From the NCBI GenBank assembly GCA_002964805.2, contig PUDQ02000089.1, forward strand, positions 1-64,000: a stretch of DNA of 64,000 nucleotides, written 5' to 3'. The translations under genes and the position numbers were made by a program. Source of the DNA: Trametes villosa. Lineage: Eukaryota; Basidiomycota; Agaricomycetes; Polyporales; Polyporaceae. This document shows, one piece after another, positions 34,244 to 46,860 of this stretch; position 1 is the first letter of the stretch, and each line of letters begins with the position of its first letter. The notes below the pieces were generated by a model. It was not told where the DNA came from. It searched no databases and saw nothing but the letters and a program-made list of their open reading frames with translations.

Positions 34244-36356
34244 ATGACCCTCACACAGCCCAAACACCTCGTCGTCTTCCCCTCATATTTTTGGGGTACG
34301 TGTGCGCCACTATCTAATTTGTTATTAGGCAACACTCACAAGCAACAAATAGGACATGCGCGACCGTTGAGCACGCTCGCCGCGCGGATAGTCAAGCTGC
34401 GACCCGTCACGATCACATTCTTGGTTCTGCCTCCCCTCTATGACCGAGTCGAGGCGGAGGTCTCGCGCGACTTTCAGCCAGGAGAAGAGCACCTTGCTAG
34501 TAGGATCAGGTATCGTACGATCGTAGAGCAAGTTATATATACCGTCTAACCAAAGTCATGTAGGGTGATCGGATTGAAAGGGGGAAGCGAGCCTGAGCAC
34601 ACGAGTGGCGCGCCAGGAGCGTTCGAAGCTGTCTGGGACAAGCTCCGGAACGGACAGCCGGTAACCTGCTCGAAGACAGGGAAACGTTACGAGGCCATCC
34701 CTATCCGTCCCAGTGCTGTCATCCTAGACGTGCGTACCTCAACGTTGCGACTCCCGAAACAAACTGACGTATCACTGGCCACAGTCCTTCGCCGCGGACG
34801 CTTACGAAGAAGTGCGTAAGACGAGTGGCGGCGCCGTGAAGCTGTATATATGGTTTGTGGTTGCGACAAACTGCTACTTCAACGTCTTGGAGAAAGACAG
34901 GTTGCCCGAAATCAAGGCAGAAGTCGAACGGACGGGAAGACCGTTCAACGATGTAGCCTACGAGGTGGGCTTTCTGTTTTCCCCCTGAGTCCGTCTGCCT
35001 AATTCTGCCACATGCCAGATGTTGTGGCAAATCGGCGGGACAACTATCAAACACAGCCCCTGCCTGCCGTCAATATACGACTACGAGATGCATCCCCAAG
35101 AGGTGGATCCATTGGTACAATGATTGCCCGAACACCCGCTTATTCCGCCATCCTGTAGCGTCCGTCCCCAAAGACGGTCTTCGGCGCCTTGGTCTCCCGA
35201 ATGCCCGGGTGAGTGTGCCCGCTACTCGTCACGCGCGCTATAGGTGCTAACGCATACCGGCTCACAGGAACATGCACCGCTCCGATGGGATCCTCACCTT
35301 TGACGCGGCTGACTATCACCCGGAGGCCACGGCTGCTTTCCGCAAACATTATGCGGAGAAGTCTAGCAAGGCAATATACGCCGGGCCTCTGGTGCCTTCC
35401 GGCACGCAAGCGGTCTCTACGGAGCGGGCGCACTCGCAGCAGGGAGGCGAGATCATGGCATTCTTAGACGAGAAGCTGAAGACCGTCGGCGAGCGCTCTG
35501 TTCTTTATGTGAGTGCTCCTTACGATGTTCCCGCCCCCCTCGTTGAGAGAGATTGTCAGATATCGTTCGGCTCGCTCTTCTGGCCCTCTGAGCCTGGCAA
35601 GGTATGGGCAGTACTTGAGGTGCTTATGGAGAGGAACGTCCCGTTCGTAAGTCTGCTTCCCCCTGGCTAGAGGACTACGGTCCGTCGCTTCAACTCGCTG
35701 ACGATTAGCTGAGTAGATCATAAGCCATGGTGCGGCGATGGCCGTGCCCATGCCCGACGAGTTGAAAGCGCGGATCGAAGAATACGGCAACGCAATCGTC
35801 TCCGACTGGGCCCCACAGCAGGCCGTGCTTGACCATCCCGTAAACCTCTCCAAACATAGCCGCCTCCGTACTAGTAGAGCCGTTTGCTCACGCTCTTTGT
35901 AGGCGACCGGTTGGTTCCTCATGCACGGCGGGCATAACGGCACCGTCGAGGCCGTCTTGGCCGGCGTCCCCATGTAAGTGCTCAGTGCCCAGTACTCACT
36001 CGATATGGCTGCGGTGTGTGACCCCGGCACTGACGTATACCAGGATCGTGTGGCCGATCGACGCCGACCAGCCGATGAACGCAATCTACCTTTCGGAGCT
36101 CGCGAACGTCGCGTACGAGCTCATCGAGGTCCGCAGCGGCTGCGGTCTGGGCAAGATTTACCGGAACGGCCGCGTGCCTGTTGGCACCGTCGATGCGGTC
36201 AAGGCCGAGATGAGAGGCGTGCTTGATCGCGCGTTTGGGGCGGACGGCGAGGAGAAGCGAGCACGGCTGCAGGTAATGAGGAAGAAGCTGCAGGCGGCGT
36301 GGGATGAGGACGGTGTGGCGCGGCGTGAGGTAGCTGCGTTCTTGGATGGCATTTAG
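34244..36356 (+). CDS. UDP-glycosyltransferase 3 (GT1 family)
   Basis: Eleven exons (34244-34295, 34353-34509, 34564-34729, 34785-34964, 35019-35102, 35159-35208, 35268-35508, 35560-35646, 35717-35839, 35903-35973, 36044-36356) give 507 residues. It aligns with UGT1 from end to end: KHLVVFPSYFWGHARPLSTL, then FGSLFWPSEPGKVWAVLEVL, SDWAPQQAVLDHPATGWFLM, HGGHNGTVEAVLAGVPMIVW and DADQPMNAIYL. Seven exons (1, 3, 4, 6, 8, 9-11 group) have the same length as in UGT1, showing tandem duplication; the N-terminal acceptor halves differ most, which suggests different acceptors. It is expected to be a cytosolic UDP-sugar-dependent transferase. The 3' end faces protease C, repeating the UGT-protease arrangement seen with UGT1 and protease B. 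Confidence 0.93.
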
Positions 36357-36578
36357 GGAAGATGCTTAGATAGGCCTGGTGTGCATATAGAGTAGACGGG
36401 CGCCCTAGTTGTCTTGATTGTTAGAACAGCCTCCGCTCACTGGTAATCGAACTGAGCACCACCATGCCCACTCGAATCTTCCATTATAGCTGCTCAAGAC
36501 GCGCAGTCGGACTCGTACTAGATTCTTGGGATGGAATGATGGTCAAGCAAAAGTGTATTCGGTGCGTACAACATGGAA

Positions 36579-36650
36579 TCAAAGCAGGGTATACATCCCA
36601 AGCCGGCGGGAAGAGTAGGTGTGAACGTGATCGCAGGCGTGGATGCAGTC
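36579..36650. repeat. Duplicated downstream flank of proteases B and C
   Basis: The stretch around 36,579-36,645 (containing CCCAAGCCGGCGGGAAGAGT and CGCAGGCGTGGAT) is nearly the same as that around 31,126-31,182 downstream of protease B. It shows that the duplicated unit extends past the coding regions. Confidence 0.7.
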
Positions 36651-36654
36651 CCCT

Positions 36655-38133
36655 TTACTTCAGAGCGGCAAAGCCGACAGACTTGGAGTCGAAAGAGAAC
36701 GCGGTGTAGACGTTCTTCATGAAGCTACGAAGCAAGTAACATCAGCATTCTGTCTCTCTCATGAAAGAGAATATGCACACCTGTCACCGAGCAACCAGGT
36801 GTTCGTGCCGAGACCGAGGTCCTGGCCAACGATCGCACCAATGCAGCGCGTCGTCCCACTCACACGGCCGATGTTGAAGTTCGCCGCACTGATCGCCCAC
36901 TGCTTCCCGCCCCAGCTAAACGCGACATTGCTCGGCACGGAGCTGCACGGCACGGAGTAGAACCCGTTGCTCTTGTCGTACAGCGTCGCCCCGGGCACTC
37001 TAGCGTAGAACGCTGCAACTTGGCTCGGCGGGCCGTAGATCAGGGTGGTGCCCGAGTCGATGATAGTCTGGAAGTTCGACTGAGCGGCTTGGGTGCCGAC
37101 GGAGAGCGTCGCGGCGGAGAGCTGCCAGAAGCCGTTGCCGGTGACGGCGTGGTACTCGGGCGCGCCGGTGTAGAGCGAGGCGTCGGTGCCGCCGAGGTAG
37201 AGCTCGGAGCCGGACTTGGCGAGTTTGAAGCCGAAGACGCCGTTCTTCACGGCGCCCTGGGCCTTCGCCGTGTTGAAGAACGGGCTCTACAAGGGGGTGT
37301 GAGTGAGGTGTAATCGAGGGATGCATCGCTGTAACACACCTTTTGCAAGTTGGAGAGCGCAGGGAAGGCGAGGCCGAGGATGCCGTCGTCCGCCTGCGCG
37401 CCGAAGCTCGGCGAGATGGTGTCGACGGGGGAGAAGTACTGGTTCTTGACCGTGATCCCGGCGACAGCGACGGTGTCGGTGTAGACAGGGCCGGACACCG
37501 TGGAGCCGTCGGCGTATCCGATGGAGAACTTGCCGCTCTTGTGAGCGCCGGTGGAGGACGAAGCAGGGTTGTACTTGTCTTTCTTACTGCAGTATTTGCT
37601 CGTGCAGCTCACGGAGGGGACCCAAAGGTCGGCAGAGCCAGCTGAAAATTACGATCAGAATTCACGAGTTACCAGACCGTGTGGAACACGACTCACTGTC
37701 AAAGTCGATAAGGAACTTTTGGCCGGGGGTGCCGATGGAAATAGGGCCCGCCCAGTACTGGTCGCCGTTCTCATCTGTGAGAGACTCGGACTGGCGTTTC
37801 TCGGGAGGGGCAGAGTAGTTCGCGATGGGCAAGATCTTTGCGCCCTCGTTGAGCGCCTCGGGGCCCAAGTTGCGCTCGAGGTTGATCAGGTTCTGCCTGT
37901 GCTTGCTGGAAACGGAAAGGGTAAGAAGCTACTCTTATGAGGAGAATCGAACGGACGTACTTGCGATCGCGAGCGACCGTCTCAGCGGCCCTCTGTTGAT
38001 TGAACCAGCCGTCTTTTGAAGTGATTCCGTCGCGCTTGGAGAAGGGAACTCGGGTGCCGAGGCCCTCGGCAACGGGGGAAGCGGCCGCTTGGAGGAGGAG
38101 AGCGAGAGTGATAAGGCCAGCCTTGATGAACAT
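36655..38133 (-). CDS. Secreted aspartic protease C (family A1, polyporopepsin-like)
   Basis: Five exons (38133-37961, 37905-37697, 37641-37340, 37286-36781, 36724-36655) give 419 residues. The N-terminus MFIKAGLITLALLLQAAAS is a signal peptide. The propeptide contains RDRNKHRQNLINLERN. The mature domain has YWAGPISIGTPGQKFLIDF, a spliced DTGSADLW, and DSGTTLIYGPPSQVAAFY. The end is FMKNVYTAFSFDSKSVGFAA. It is a complete, presumably secreted, acid endopeptidase. Compared with protease A it lacks two introns and has one before SPFFN; it shares this layout exactly with truncated protease B, so B and C are the closest pair. A TATA box (GCATATAACA, 38,211-38,220 on the minus strand) lies about 80 nt upstream of the start, as in protease A. 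Confidence 0.95.
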
Positions 38134-38210
38134 GGTGAAGGAGTAGAGTGAAGATGCGAAGAGTATTGTGTAGAGAGGATGGTGATGCTCTCTGTACACA
38201 AAATGCGGGC

Positions 38211-38220
38211 TGTTATATGC
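38211..38220 (-). promoter_or_regulatory. TATA box of aspartic protease C
   Basis: GCATATAACA on the minus strand, about 80 nt before the protease C start codon. It corresponds in sequence and spacing to the box of protease A. Confidence 0.6.
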
Positions 38221-39881
38221 TCATTCACATCATATCCGCGGTAGGGTGCAAAGCTTCGCGGCGGAAAGGACTCTCGGAACTGGCTATGTCAGGCCCGAGG
38301 GGAGTATGTCGGAAAAGTCGTAAGCCGTACGGGAAGACCCGGGCAACGTCGCCACGGGGAAAGAGTCACCTACAAACTTGAGGGAACTCGCGCATCGGCT
38401 GGTGGAGAAGAGGCGCGGAAGCCCCCTACACCTGGAGCGCATATACGCACCGGAGGGGGAGTCCCGCGCATACACATGCGGCCCATTTCAACATGGACTG
38501 GCGTACCACAGGAAGTAACTTCGCGGTATGCTGATATCCGATATCACCCGGCGGGATTTCGAACGGGACTAGAGATGGTTCCACGAGCTGGGCCGGATCG
38601 CTGCAATCCCAGCTCGGTATTATTCAAGGTGTGTCCCACGCGTGACTAGGGGTATTCGTCGGGCTCCATACATACCATGGGCAAATGGTAACTCATCATC
38701 AGAAGTCGGTGAATACTCGAATCTGAGTACGCCTATGATGTTGTCAATATGGCATTTCATACGGATACTATTGAAACGACTTAACAGGGCTGTCTTATCC
38801 GCAACAGGTATGGCCTTGAGAGTGAAGGATCGCTGCAGCGTACCCCGAACGACGTATAGAAAGGGGAGGGGTTTCTCCTGCTTGTTCAATTGAACTTTAG
38901 TTAGGACAATAGACGGGACTTGGCAGCCAATAGATCATACCTCTTACTCACCTATGGTCGTCAGTACTCAGTACTCAGTACTTGTGAGGGGGTGAAGGAG
39001 TAGCGGGCGAAGGTGAGGGAGAGGGAGTGCCTACCAAATGTGGGTATGTTTTCGCTCAGAAAGGAATTAGAAGCACTGTTCGGGGCCGTACAGCACTCCT
39101 GCAAGCATATAAACTGGAGCGTGTAGGGTATCACACAATCGCCCCTTCCCCCCGCACCCCGACCTGAGAGAGGTACGCTCGCCGTGGTGGCTGGCACTCA
39201 ACATTCAATACTGATCGCTCCACAGTTCTCATGAGAGCCTTTTGAGGCCAGCTGTTGCACCAGATTGCCGGTCCATTCACGAATAGCATTCGCAGGTACC
39301 AGCATAAGAGACGATCTAAGACCGCGCCGCCTAGGAGACCGAGCATAGAATGGAGCCGATCGCGTCCCTTGCATCCCTGAGGGTGATCGACCGAGGCAGA
39401 CGGTACGTACATAGTTACCCCGCATTTCACGAACGCACCACCGCACCCCCCGCGCACAATCAGGCTCGAGCACACGAACAGATAGAAGCAGGAGATTGGC
39501 AGAAGACGACGTCAAGGACAATCAGGCTACAGGCTGCCCGGAAGCGCCAGTAGGCGATGGCAAATAGGCGACAACACAGAGTTCAACATGCGGCGCCCTC
39601 GAGGCAGCAAGCTCTGAACCAAGTTCATATTCCCTCCTCCGCTGTGTGACCTCACTCCTCCTGCCTATTCCTCTTCTAATATCTCTCTGGATACCTTATC
39701 GCTTGCCTTGTTCTCCCTGTATCTTAGGCTGGGCTCTCGCGCACTTCTCTTCTTGCCGTGACTTGCTGCGTCCTTTCAAATCTACGAACTCCCCATCCCG
39801 CCGCCACTATGTCCGCTGTCGGGACATCCCAGAGCAATCTGCATACGCTCATGTTGCGTTCCAACACGCCGGGTGCGCCTC
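38221..39881. other. Intergenic region with a short tandem repeat
   Basis: 1.7 kb without a supported gene. A CAGTACT-type tandem repeat (three to four units) lies at about 38,959-38,983. Minus-strand frames near 39,131-39,521 have no recognisable motif. The interval separates the UGT/protease array from the large unknown gene. Confidence 0.45.
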
Positions 39882-42800
39882 ATGTTCCCTGCAGTTCATC
39901 CCGTGGGACAGTCATTAATCGCCCAGATTATCGCAGCTCCCGACGAGAAAGGTACTGTTCGTCCCGCTCAAAGACAGAGTCTGTCGTCTAATCCGCCTTG
40001 GCCCCCAGTCCTGCTGTACCTCCAGAGCATGGAAAGCACTCCTCCCGAGTTCGACGGGGATGGAAGTAGCAGTGTTGGATCGCGTGCCCTCCGCTCACCC
40101 CGTTCGAAAAGCAAGGCTGCAAGCAGCGTCCGACGCATGGATGAGTTCCCGGATGGTGGCGGAGCGAATGGCGACGGCGATGACATCAGGTCAGACGTCC
40201 AGGAGAACGCCTCCGACCTTGCCCGCACCATCCCGATACACACTACCGGAATTGTGAGTTCGACCCGCTTCCGGGCTTCATTTCCTCGCGCCTCATGGTT
40301 ACCAGCCCGAACACGAGCCTGGCCCCGATGATCCCCCCGGTCCCCACTTCGAGTCCTACGGCTCGTCGTTTGGCAATTTCGGGCCTCTGCCCCGGGAGAG
40401 CTTTGGCGGGAATAAGCCGTGGAATGGGGTGGTACGCCTCTGGTGTGTTATTCTGTGACATTGTATTGAACAGCAGTCGTTGCCAGGCCTCTCCTTCGAA
40501 AGCTGCGGGCGTGCCACTCCCCGAAACGGTGCTCGCGTCGCCCACGAGCAGCCACCCGAATCCGTTCCAGGTAAGCAGGAGGCGCTCTAAATGATCAGAG
40601 TGGCATCTGACAGGCGAGCAGCAATTTGGCATGGCGCCGGCTGCTACCACTGGGATAGCGGGTACATCATATGCCGGCGCGCCTAGTGGCGTCGGGTCGC
40701 GTAGTCGCTCGAAGGTGTCGCAGAAGGCTCCCTCCGTGGCGCAGAATGGCGTATGTCGCGTGTTTGCTCGCTTAGACGTGGATGCTTATCCAGGCCGTCC
40801 AGCTTCTGTCCCCCAAGTCCGCCTCGCGCGCCCTGTCGCCCACTCGTACTGCCACAGCAGGTCCAGAGAGGCCACTGTCTCCTAGGACAGCTGCATCCCA
40901 GAACCAGTCTGTCAAGTCCCGCAATACCCAGAAAACTCAGCGGACTGCGTATCCGCCGCTGCCGGAGTCGGCTGTCGATGACGGCCAGCGAACGCAGAAG
41001 GCATACTCCATCGCGCCTTCAGAGTCTGCCTCTCAGGCGGGCTCCCGCCGCATCAGGCAGCAGCAGCAGTTGCAGCAACAGCAGGCCGAGATGTCGCAGA
41101 AGCCGGCGAGGTCTGTGAAGAGCACCACAGAAGTCAACGGACGCGCTCCTTCCGAGGCGCCCGTATATGCGAAGTCGCAGAGTGCCGGTATGCATGGTCG
41201 GAGTCTGTGTTAGCTACATACTGACAAGTGATTGCGCAGCGCGTTCCCAAGCACCCATGTCGCCTAGAAGTCAGGCTACCAACATGCCCCGCGAACGGAG
41301 TGTGGCCGCCACCGAGGCAATGCGCTCAGCGGGTCCGATGTCTCCTGCGCGCTCGAAACATCCCGCCAACGACCCTGACACCACCCCAACGCCCTCGCGG
41401 CCTGCTTCTCCCGTGGAGCAGTTGAACGCTGAGGAGCAGCGCATGGTGCAAGATCTTCTAACCCGGCCGTCGCGGTCGAGGACGTCGTATGCGCCTTCAG
41501 CTATGGCGCCGTCGATGCTGGAGCCCGAAGTGCAGAACTCGCATTTCCACGACATGGAGCTCTGCCAGCTGCTTCATGCGCTCGACCAGCCCATGGGCGA
41601 GCCGGTGAAGAAGGCTGTGCGTAAGGCCGTCAGAGCTCGGGTCAAGAAGCTCGGCATGAAGTACGACAACGAAGTTAGTATCGACTACTCCTTGATGACA
41701 CTCACCTTGACTAAGTCGTGTTCTACCAGTCTATCAAGGCTTACCGCAAGTCGTATCACGACCACGACCCCGCCATCCACCTTGCAGCTGCTCTGTCGAC
41801 GATTTCGAAGTCTCGGGGTGGCACACAACTCGGAACGAGCCAGGAACCTCCGGAGTGGGCGAAGGAGCTTATCGACGGGTTCATTCGCATGAACAATCGC
41901 ATGGACGACCTCGCGCCCAAGATCGAGAAGAGCCTGCGCTCCTCCCGTGGCGGCTCATATCTCACCGACGGGCAAGGCTACCCTAACGAGCATCCTCACC
42001 ACCACCATCACTATCCCACCGCCTCGGAGATGAACGGCTATCCGCAGACCATGACGCCGACGATCGACATTCGCCAACACCCAACCGGCGACGAGTCCAT
42101 GTACCAGACCCAGGAGACCGATATGATCAGGGAGTCCACCCATCTGCACACGCTCCCCGGGTCCATGCACCACCACGACGGCTCGATGCACGGTGCCATT
42201 CAGGAGGAGGATGGATACGAGGACGAGGACGATCAACCTTACGGGACGGAGGGTGATACTCGTGGCCTGGGGAGCGAGTATGCTGCCGCTCAGGACCGCG
42301 AGAACTCGCCCGGCCAGGAGTACCTGGAGCAGGAGCTGTACAAGCTTCGCGTGAAGCCCACCGGGCCCCAGTCCGTCGTCACCCACAAGACCTGGGAGCT
42401 CGCGCGCGACGATGGCGAGGACTACGACGGCGACGCGCAGGCCGCCATCACCGAGTCGGGCCTCCCGGAGATCCCAGACGGGCAGACCGCAGGCTACACG
42501 GACCGCCGCGCAGCGTCGCCGCCGCTCCCCCCGCTCCCGCAGGACATGCGTGGCGACGTGATGGACCACGGCCAGGTATGGCACCAGGGCGACTACGGCG
42601 AGCCGCGGATGCTGCCGCCGTGGCAGCGGATCCACCAGCGGCTGCTGAGCTGGGCGATCGTGTGGCCGATGAGCGAGCTCGACAACGCGGTGAACAGCTG
42701 CAACCGCGGCATGCAGGTCGACGAGATCGCGCTGAGCATCTGGTCGACGCAGACGTACAAGCGCTACGTGCGCGCGAAGATGACGGACAGCCCGCCGGGG

Positions 42801-43473
42801 CGCGTCGACCGCCTGTTCGTGCCGCCGAACATGGCGGACGCGATCAGCACCGCGGTGTACAATGGGCGGCATGGGGACGCGTGTGGGATGCTCCGCGAGT
42901 TGTGGGCGCCGTTTGGGCTGGAGGGCATCCCGAGGCTGCTCATCGTGCTTGCGAAGCATCGCAACGACGACAACCACTGGGTGGTGCACAGGTAAGCACC
43001 AGCAGACCTAGGTTCTCCGCCACGGATACTTACCGGAGGTTTTTAGGTTCTCGTTGCCCGACGGCTCTCTGACGACTTACGATACCTATCCGGAACGATG
43101 CCTACCGGACGGCCGAGTGAGTGATACGGTTCGTACGCGTAGTGAATCTTGCGATGCTGACACGCGCCTGTAGCCTTTGGGCTGGTGGTTCGCCATCCGC
43201 ATCGCTTGGCCCGACGCTATATACCCCAGCCCGGACCACCTCATGCAGAAGATGGTCCGGCTGCACCGCCCGCTCCAGCTCCCGATCGACAACTCGGTCG
43301 CCGCGGCGGGCATCTGGCGCAACCTGCTCATGGGCTCGCGCGCAGAGCGTAGCCTGGACCTGGAGCGCCTGCGGGACCTGATCAGCACGGAGGTGAAGAA
43401 CCTGCGGCAGCGGAAGGTCATGGGCAAGCTGTCGATCGGCGCGCCGCGGCCGAACTGGGAGGATATGAACTGA
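39882..43473 (+). CDS. Large conserved-looking fungal protein of unknown function
   Basis: Ten exons (39882-39951, 40009-40253, 40306-40431, 40474-40570, 40614-40750, 40794-41187, 41240-41673, 41730-42991, 43047-43116, 43174-43473) give 1044 residues. The N-terminal third is disordered and Ser/Pro-rich, with a Gln stretch (RRIRQQQQLQQQQAEMSQK). Two parts look folded. One near residues 410-520 contains FHDMELCQLLHALDQPMGEP, VKKAVRKAVRARVKKLGM, AYRKSYHDHDPAIHLAAAL and EWAKELIDGFIRMNNRMDDL. The other, near 770-1044, contains LLSWAIVWPMSELDNAVNSC, VDEIALSIWSTQTYKRYVRA and WWFAIRIAWPDAIYPSPDH. Between them lie His-rich and acidic linkers. There is no signal peptide or membrane segment. I do not recognise the family. 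The start is uncertain: ATG 39,882 is the first in the right frame, while ATGs at 39,809 and 39,852 are in another frame. Confidence 0.8.
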
Positions 43474-44297
43474 ACAATGTACGATGCGCTTACACGACTG
43501 CTTACGATGTTGACGAGAGCGAGGAGGAAGGCTTGTGCTTGTGTCTGTGCTTTATGTTTGTTCCTGTGCTACTGCGTTATCCCCTTTCCACTTTCAATTT
43601 CTCGACGCCTCTTCGGCAATTGGACACGACGTCGCCGGGCGGTGCGTGCGTGTACATCAGCTGTATATCATCGCGCGCTCTGGAGCTTGGACTTTGAACG
43701 GCTCGGTTGTTCCGCATTTTCTTTATTCATCTTCCTTTTCTTCACGTATCCCACCCCTTCGCGACGTGCTGCTTCATCAAGCTTATCAAGGTTCATGAAA
43801 CCCCATCTTCCGGAACGAACTCTGAATAGTAGTTAGTTTTTGTAGAGACCGATTTGACTCGATCGTACTCGTTCCTGGGTTGTACGACTCCTACTCAGCT
43901 AGATTGTGAATCAAAGCAAGAAACTTCAGGCCGAAGCACGGTGATAAGCATATTTTCTCGACGTACGACCCACGGCTAGCTACACTATGCAAGGACCTGT
44001 GTCTGCGCGCGGGGCACTCACATGAGGTGAGTCCGCGATGTTCTGGGATGTTCTCCACACGCGGCGCCCCGGACCGCGAGAGAGGGTAGGAACTTTGATT
44101 AACTTTTTGTGACGCAGAAGTCAGATCTAAGGTCTGAGCTTGAGATCCGCATGTCGGCCCGCGCGCGATACTTATTGCACCAAGACAGTAGACTCTAGTC
44201 TCTCTCCCCGCTACCCTCTCCCCTTCCCCTCCCCGTCCTTCTCGACGACGCGCACACCCTTCACTGGTCTTGAGTTGTTCGGCCTTTCTGCCACACG
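43474..44297. other. Intergenic region
   Basis: About 820 nt. The first half is T-rich and probably the 3' UTR of the unknown gene. No supported gene or repeat was seen. Confidence 0.45.
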
Positions 44298-46860
44298 ATG
44301 CCCCGCAAGCCTGGAACTACGCGCAAGAACAAGGATGCTACTAGCGCGGCGGACACGACTCCGGAAGGGGAACGCGCCGCTACGCGTCGCAACCTACGCG
44401 GGCGGCGCGGAGGTCTGAAGGATATGCCTGACATGCCTTTCGATATCTTGGTCGAGGTAAAGTCTTCTTGCGCGACTCGGATGCGCGCCAGCTGACCTGC
44501 GTCCGCGTCCGCGTGTGCGTTCGCTTTGTCCTACTCTGCGCATCAGATATTCGCTTTCATGCACCCACGCGACCTGCTCAATCTCGCGCGCACCACCAAA
44601 TCCTTCCGCGCGTTCTTGATGAGTCGCAAGTCTGCGCCAATGTGGAAGGCCGCACGGAAGCAGGTGGAGGGTCTGCCAGACTGTCCCCCGTTCCTGAGCG
44701 AGCCGCAGTACGCAAACCTGCTGTTCTTCTCGAACTGCTATGTGAGTAGCGCGTATCACATATGCGCGACGAAGCGCATGCTAATTCTCTGGCAGAACTG
44801 CTCGAAGACGAACCTCAAGAGCAATATATGGGAGCTTTTTGTGCGCTACTGTCCGGCATGCAAGGAGAAGATGTGCGTGTGCCTGGACCCAGGCTTACCT
44901 GTAGATTTAGGGCTAATGCTGGACTGAGCAGGCTTCAGGCAAGATGTTACGAATATAACCGCTTCAGGAGCCTGGTACGCATCGAGACGAGCGTGCAAGA
45001 CTTTGCGATCGCCACGGTCATCATGCCGCGGACGTGAGTGCTACACTCGATTTTTGGGCTTGCATCTCACCTCGAAGGACAGGAAGGGCTCCTCCTATAA
45101 AACGGAACATGTCCACGTTCCTGAATACGAGCAAGCCGAAGCAAAGTGGAATACACTTGCAGAGGCGGCGGATAAGGTCAAGTTTGCTGAAGAGCACGTA
45201 GCTATGCTTCGTGCGCGTAAATTGGTAAGTTTCCGCCGTTGATCTAGAGGTTGCTCGCTCGTAACGGCCATATCAGCCAGTAGCGGCCCTTCAAGCTTGG
45301 AAAGAGACCGAAATGGACGCTAGGGCTTTCGAATTGGATAACCTCAAGTACGCTCGAGTGGAGAGGTACGGTTCGAGCCGATGCTGCGCGGACGTGTGTG
45401 TCTGATGAAAGGCGCAGCATTATAGCACGCCTGCGACAAGAGGGTTGGGGAGACGAGCTCGACCGGATGAGCTCAGGCGACTGGTATAGGTTCAAGGAGA
45501 ACAAGCTCGTGAAGAAGCCCCAGAAACTCACCGACGCCTGTATGTGCCATCTACAGTGACGATTGAGAGCCGAGTGTACTGAACGAATAGGCAGCTTGGC
45601 AGTCAGCGCGGCCGGGCATTGTAGCCATCATGGAGAGACTCAAGCAGGCTCGAATCGACGAAGAGCGCTTCAACATCTATCGCAAGCGACTCCACCTCCT
45701 CGCCGTCCACGTCCACGTATACGAGAACTCCCTGCTATCGGAGCAGAAGCCGGTGATGCTGGAACTCCAGGCTGGAGTCATCGATCTGGCGAAGATGCAC
45801 CCCTTCGTAGATCTCGTCGAGGCTCCTCTAACCACCCAGATCACCGAAGCCCACTTCGTCAAGTTCCAAGGCGCGATTCCGACGCAGAAGGCTGCGTGGT
45901 TCGAGGCGCGTAAGCAAGAGTTCCTCGAGAAGGCACGCGCGGTGATCCCGTACAGGAACGACGAGGCGATGCTCTCGCTGGCCATTATCGCGTTCACATG
46001 CCGGAAGTGCGACCGCAAGGATCTCCGGTGGCCGAATGTTCTTGCACACTCGTGCGCGAGGGTCACAGAGTTCGGGCCCGAGGCTCCATTCCGCCGGGCG
46101 GTGCACGAGGTCTCCCTGCAACGGGACACAAGGCACTATGAGTGGAAGGCGTCGGACGATATGTTCTCCGCCAATGCCCAAGTGCGCATCGCACGCGATG
46201 TCGTGGCGGCGTGCGGGCTCGACCCGGAGACGGCGACGTACGAGGATATGGAACAGCGTGGCGCAAGACTGGTCTGCATGGAGTGTACGTCCATCAGCGA
46301 GTTCCTCAGCAGAGAGTCGCGTGATTGGAAAGATGCGGTGCGCAATGCTCTGGCTCAGACGGTCTGCGCGTGCTCACACTCCTACAGGTAGCCCACAAAT
46401 GCCCTACCATCTCGCAGTATGGAGGGTTGTACGGCGACAACCGCCGAGGCGAGAGCAACTGGAAAGTGCTCGATCCCGCGTTGACCGCCCGAGTCATTGA
46501 AGTCGAACGAGGACAACGAGACCTATTCTCCGACCTCGACTCGGACATGTCCCCCGGCCCGACGCTATGCTGCGCTCGGTGCGAGTACCGCCGCAGAGGA
46601 AATGGCGTGATCACACACGTCCGGACGTATGTGTATTCGTGCATGGGGCTTCGCTGGTCGCTAATCCCGTCTGTTATTCCAGCTTCCACTCGGTCGCCGA
46701 GCCGCGGCTCGGGGAGCATTATTATGAGCACCCCGACGCACGACCTTGGACCGAGCTCGTTGAACTCTTTTCGCCGAGGCTCAAGCCTCGGTTTATAACT
46801 CGTGCGGAGCAGCTCGTTCGGCAGGGGCTCGGGCTCTTTGCGCCGTCCGTGTACGAGTGA
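44298..46860 (+). CDS. F-box protein with C-terminal cysteine/histidine motifs, copy 1
   Basis: Ten exons (44298-44456, 44547-44741, 44796-44872, 44932-45033, 45083-45224, 45277-45365, 45418-45539, 45595-46337, 46388-46626, 46683-46860) give 681 residues. A basic N-terminus (RRNLRGRRGGLKDMPDMP) leads into an F-box, FDILVEIFAFMHPRDLLNLA - RTTKSFRAFLMSRKSAPMW, near residues 48-90, then KQVEGLPDCPPFLSEPQYAN. A charged helical middle contains RLRQEGWGDELDRM. The C-terminal half has a possible zinc site, CRKCDRKDLRWPNVLAHSCA, a CMEC pair and CCARCEYRRR. By family analogy it would link Skp1/Cullin E3 ligase to a substrate. The last exon carries the acidic/aromatic tail EHYYEHPDARPW. It is paralogous to copies 2 and 3, with every exon joint shared with copy 2. 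Confidence 0.88.

Noticed and set aside
41955..42989. Open frame of 344 codons on the minus strand
   Set aside because: Antisense shadow of the large exon of the 1044-residue gene. The plus-strand frame has splice sites, phase closure and sensible composition; the minus reading is His/Arg/Val-rich and motif-free.
45360..45385. GGTTCGAGCC as a possible tRNA B-box
   Set aside because: It lies in an intron of F-box copy 1, is a short palindrome, and no tRNA arms surround it.
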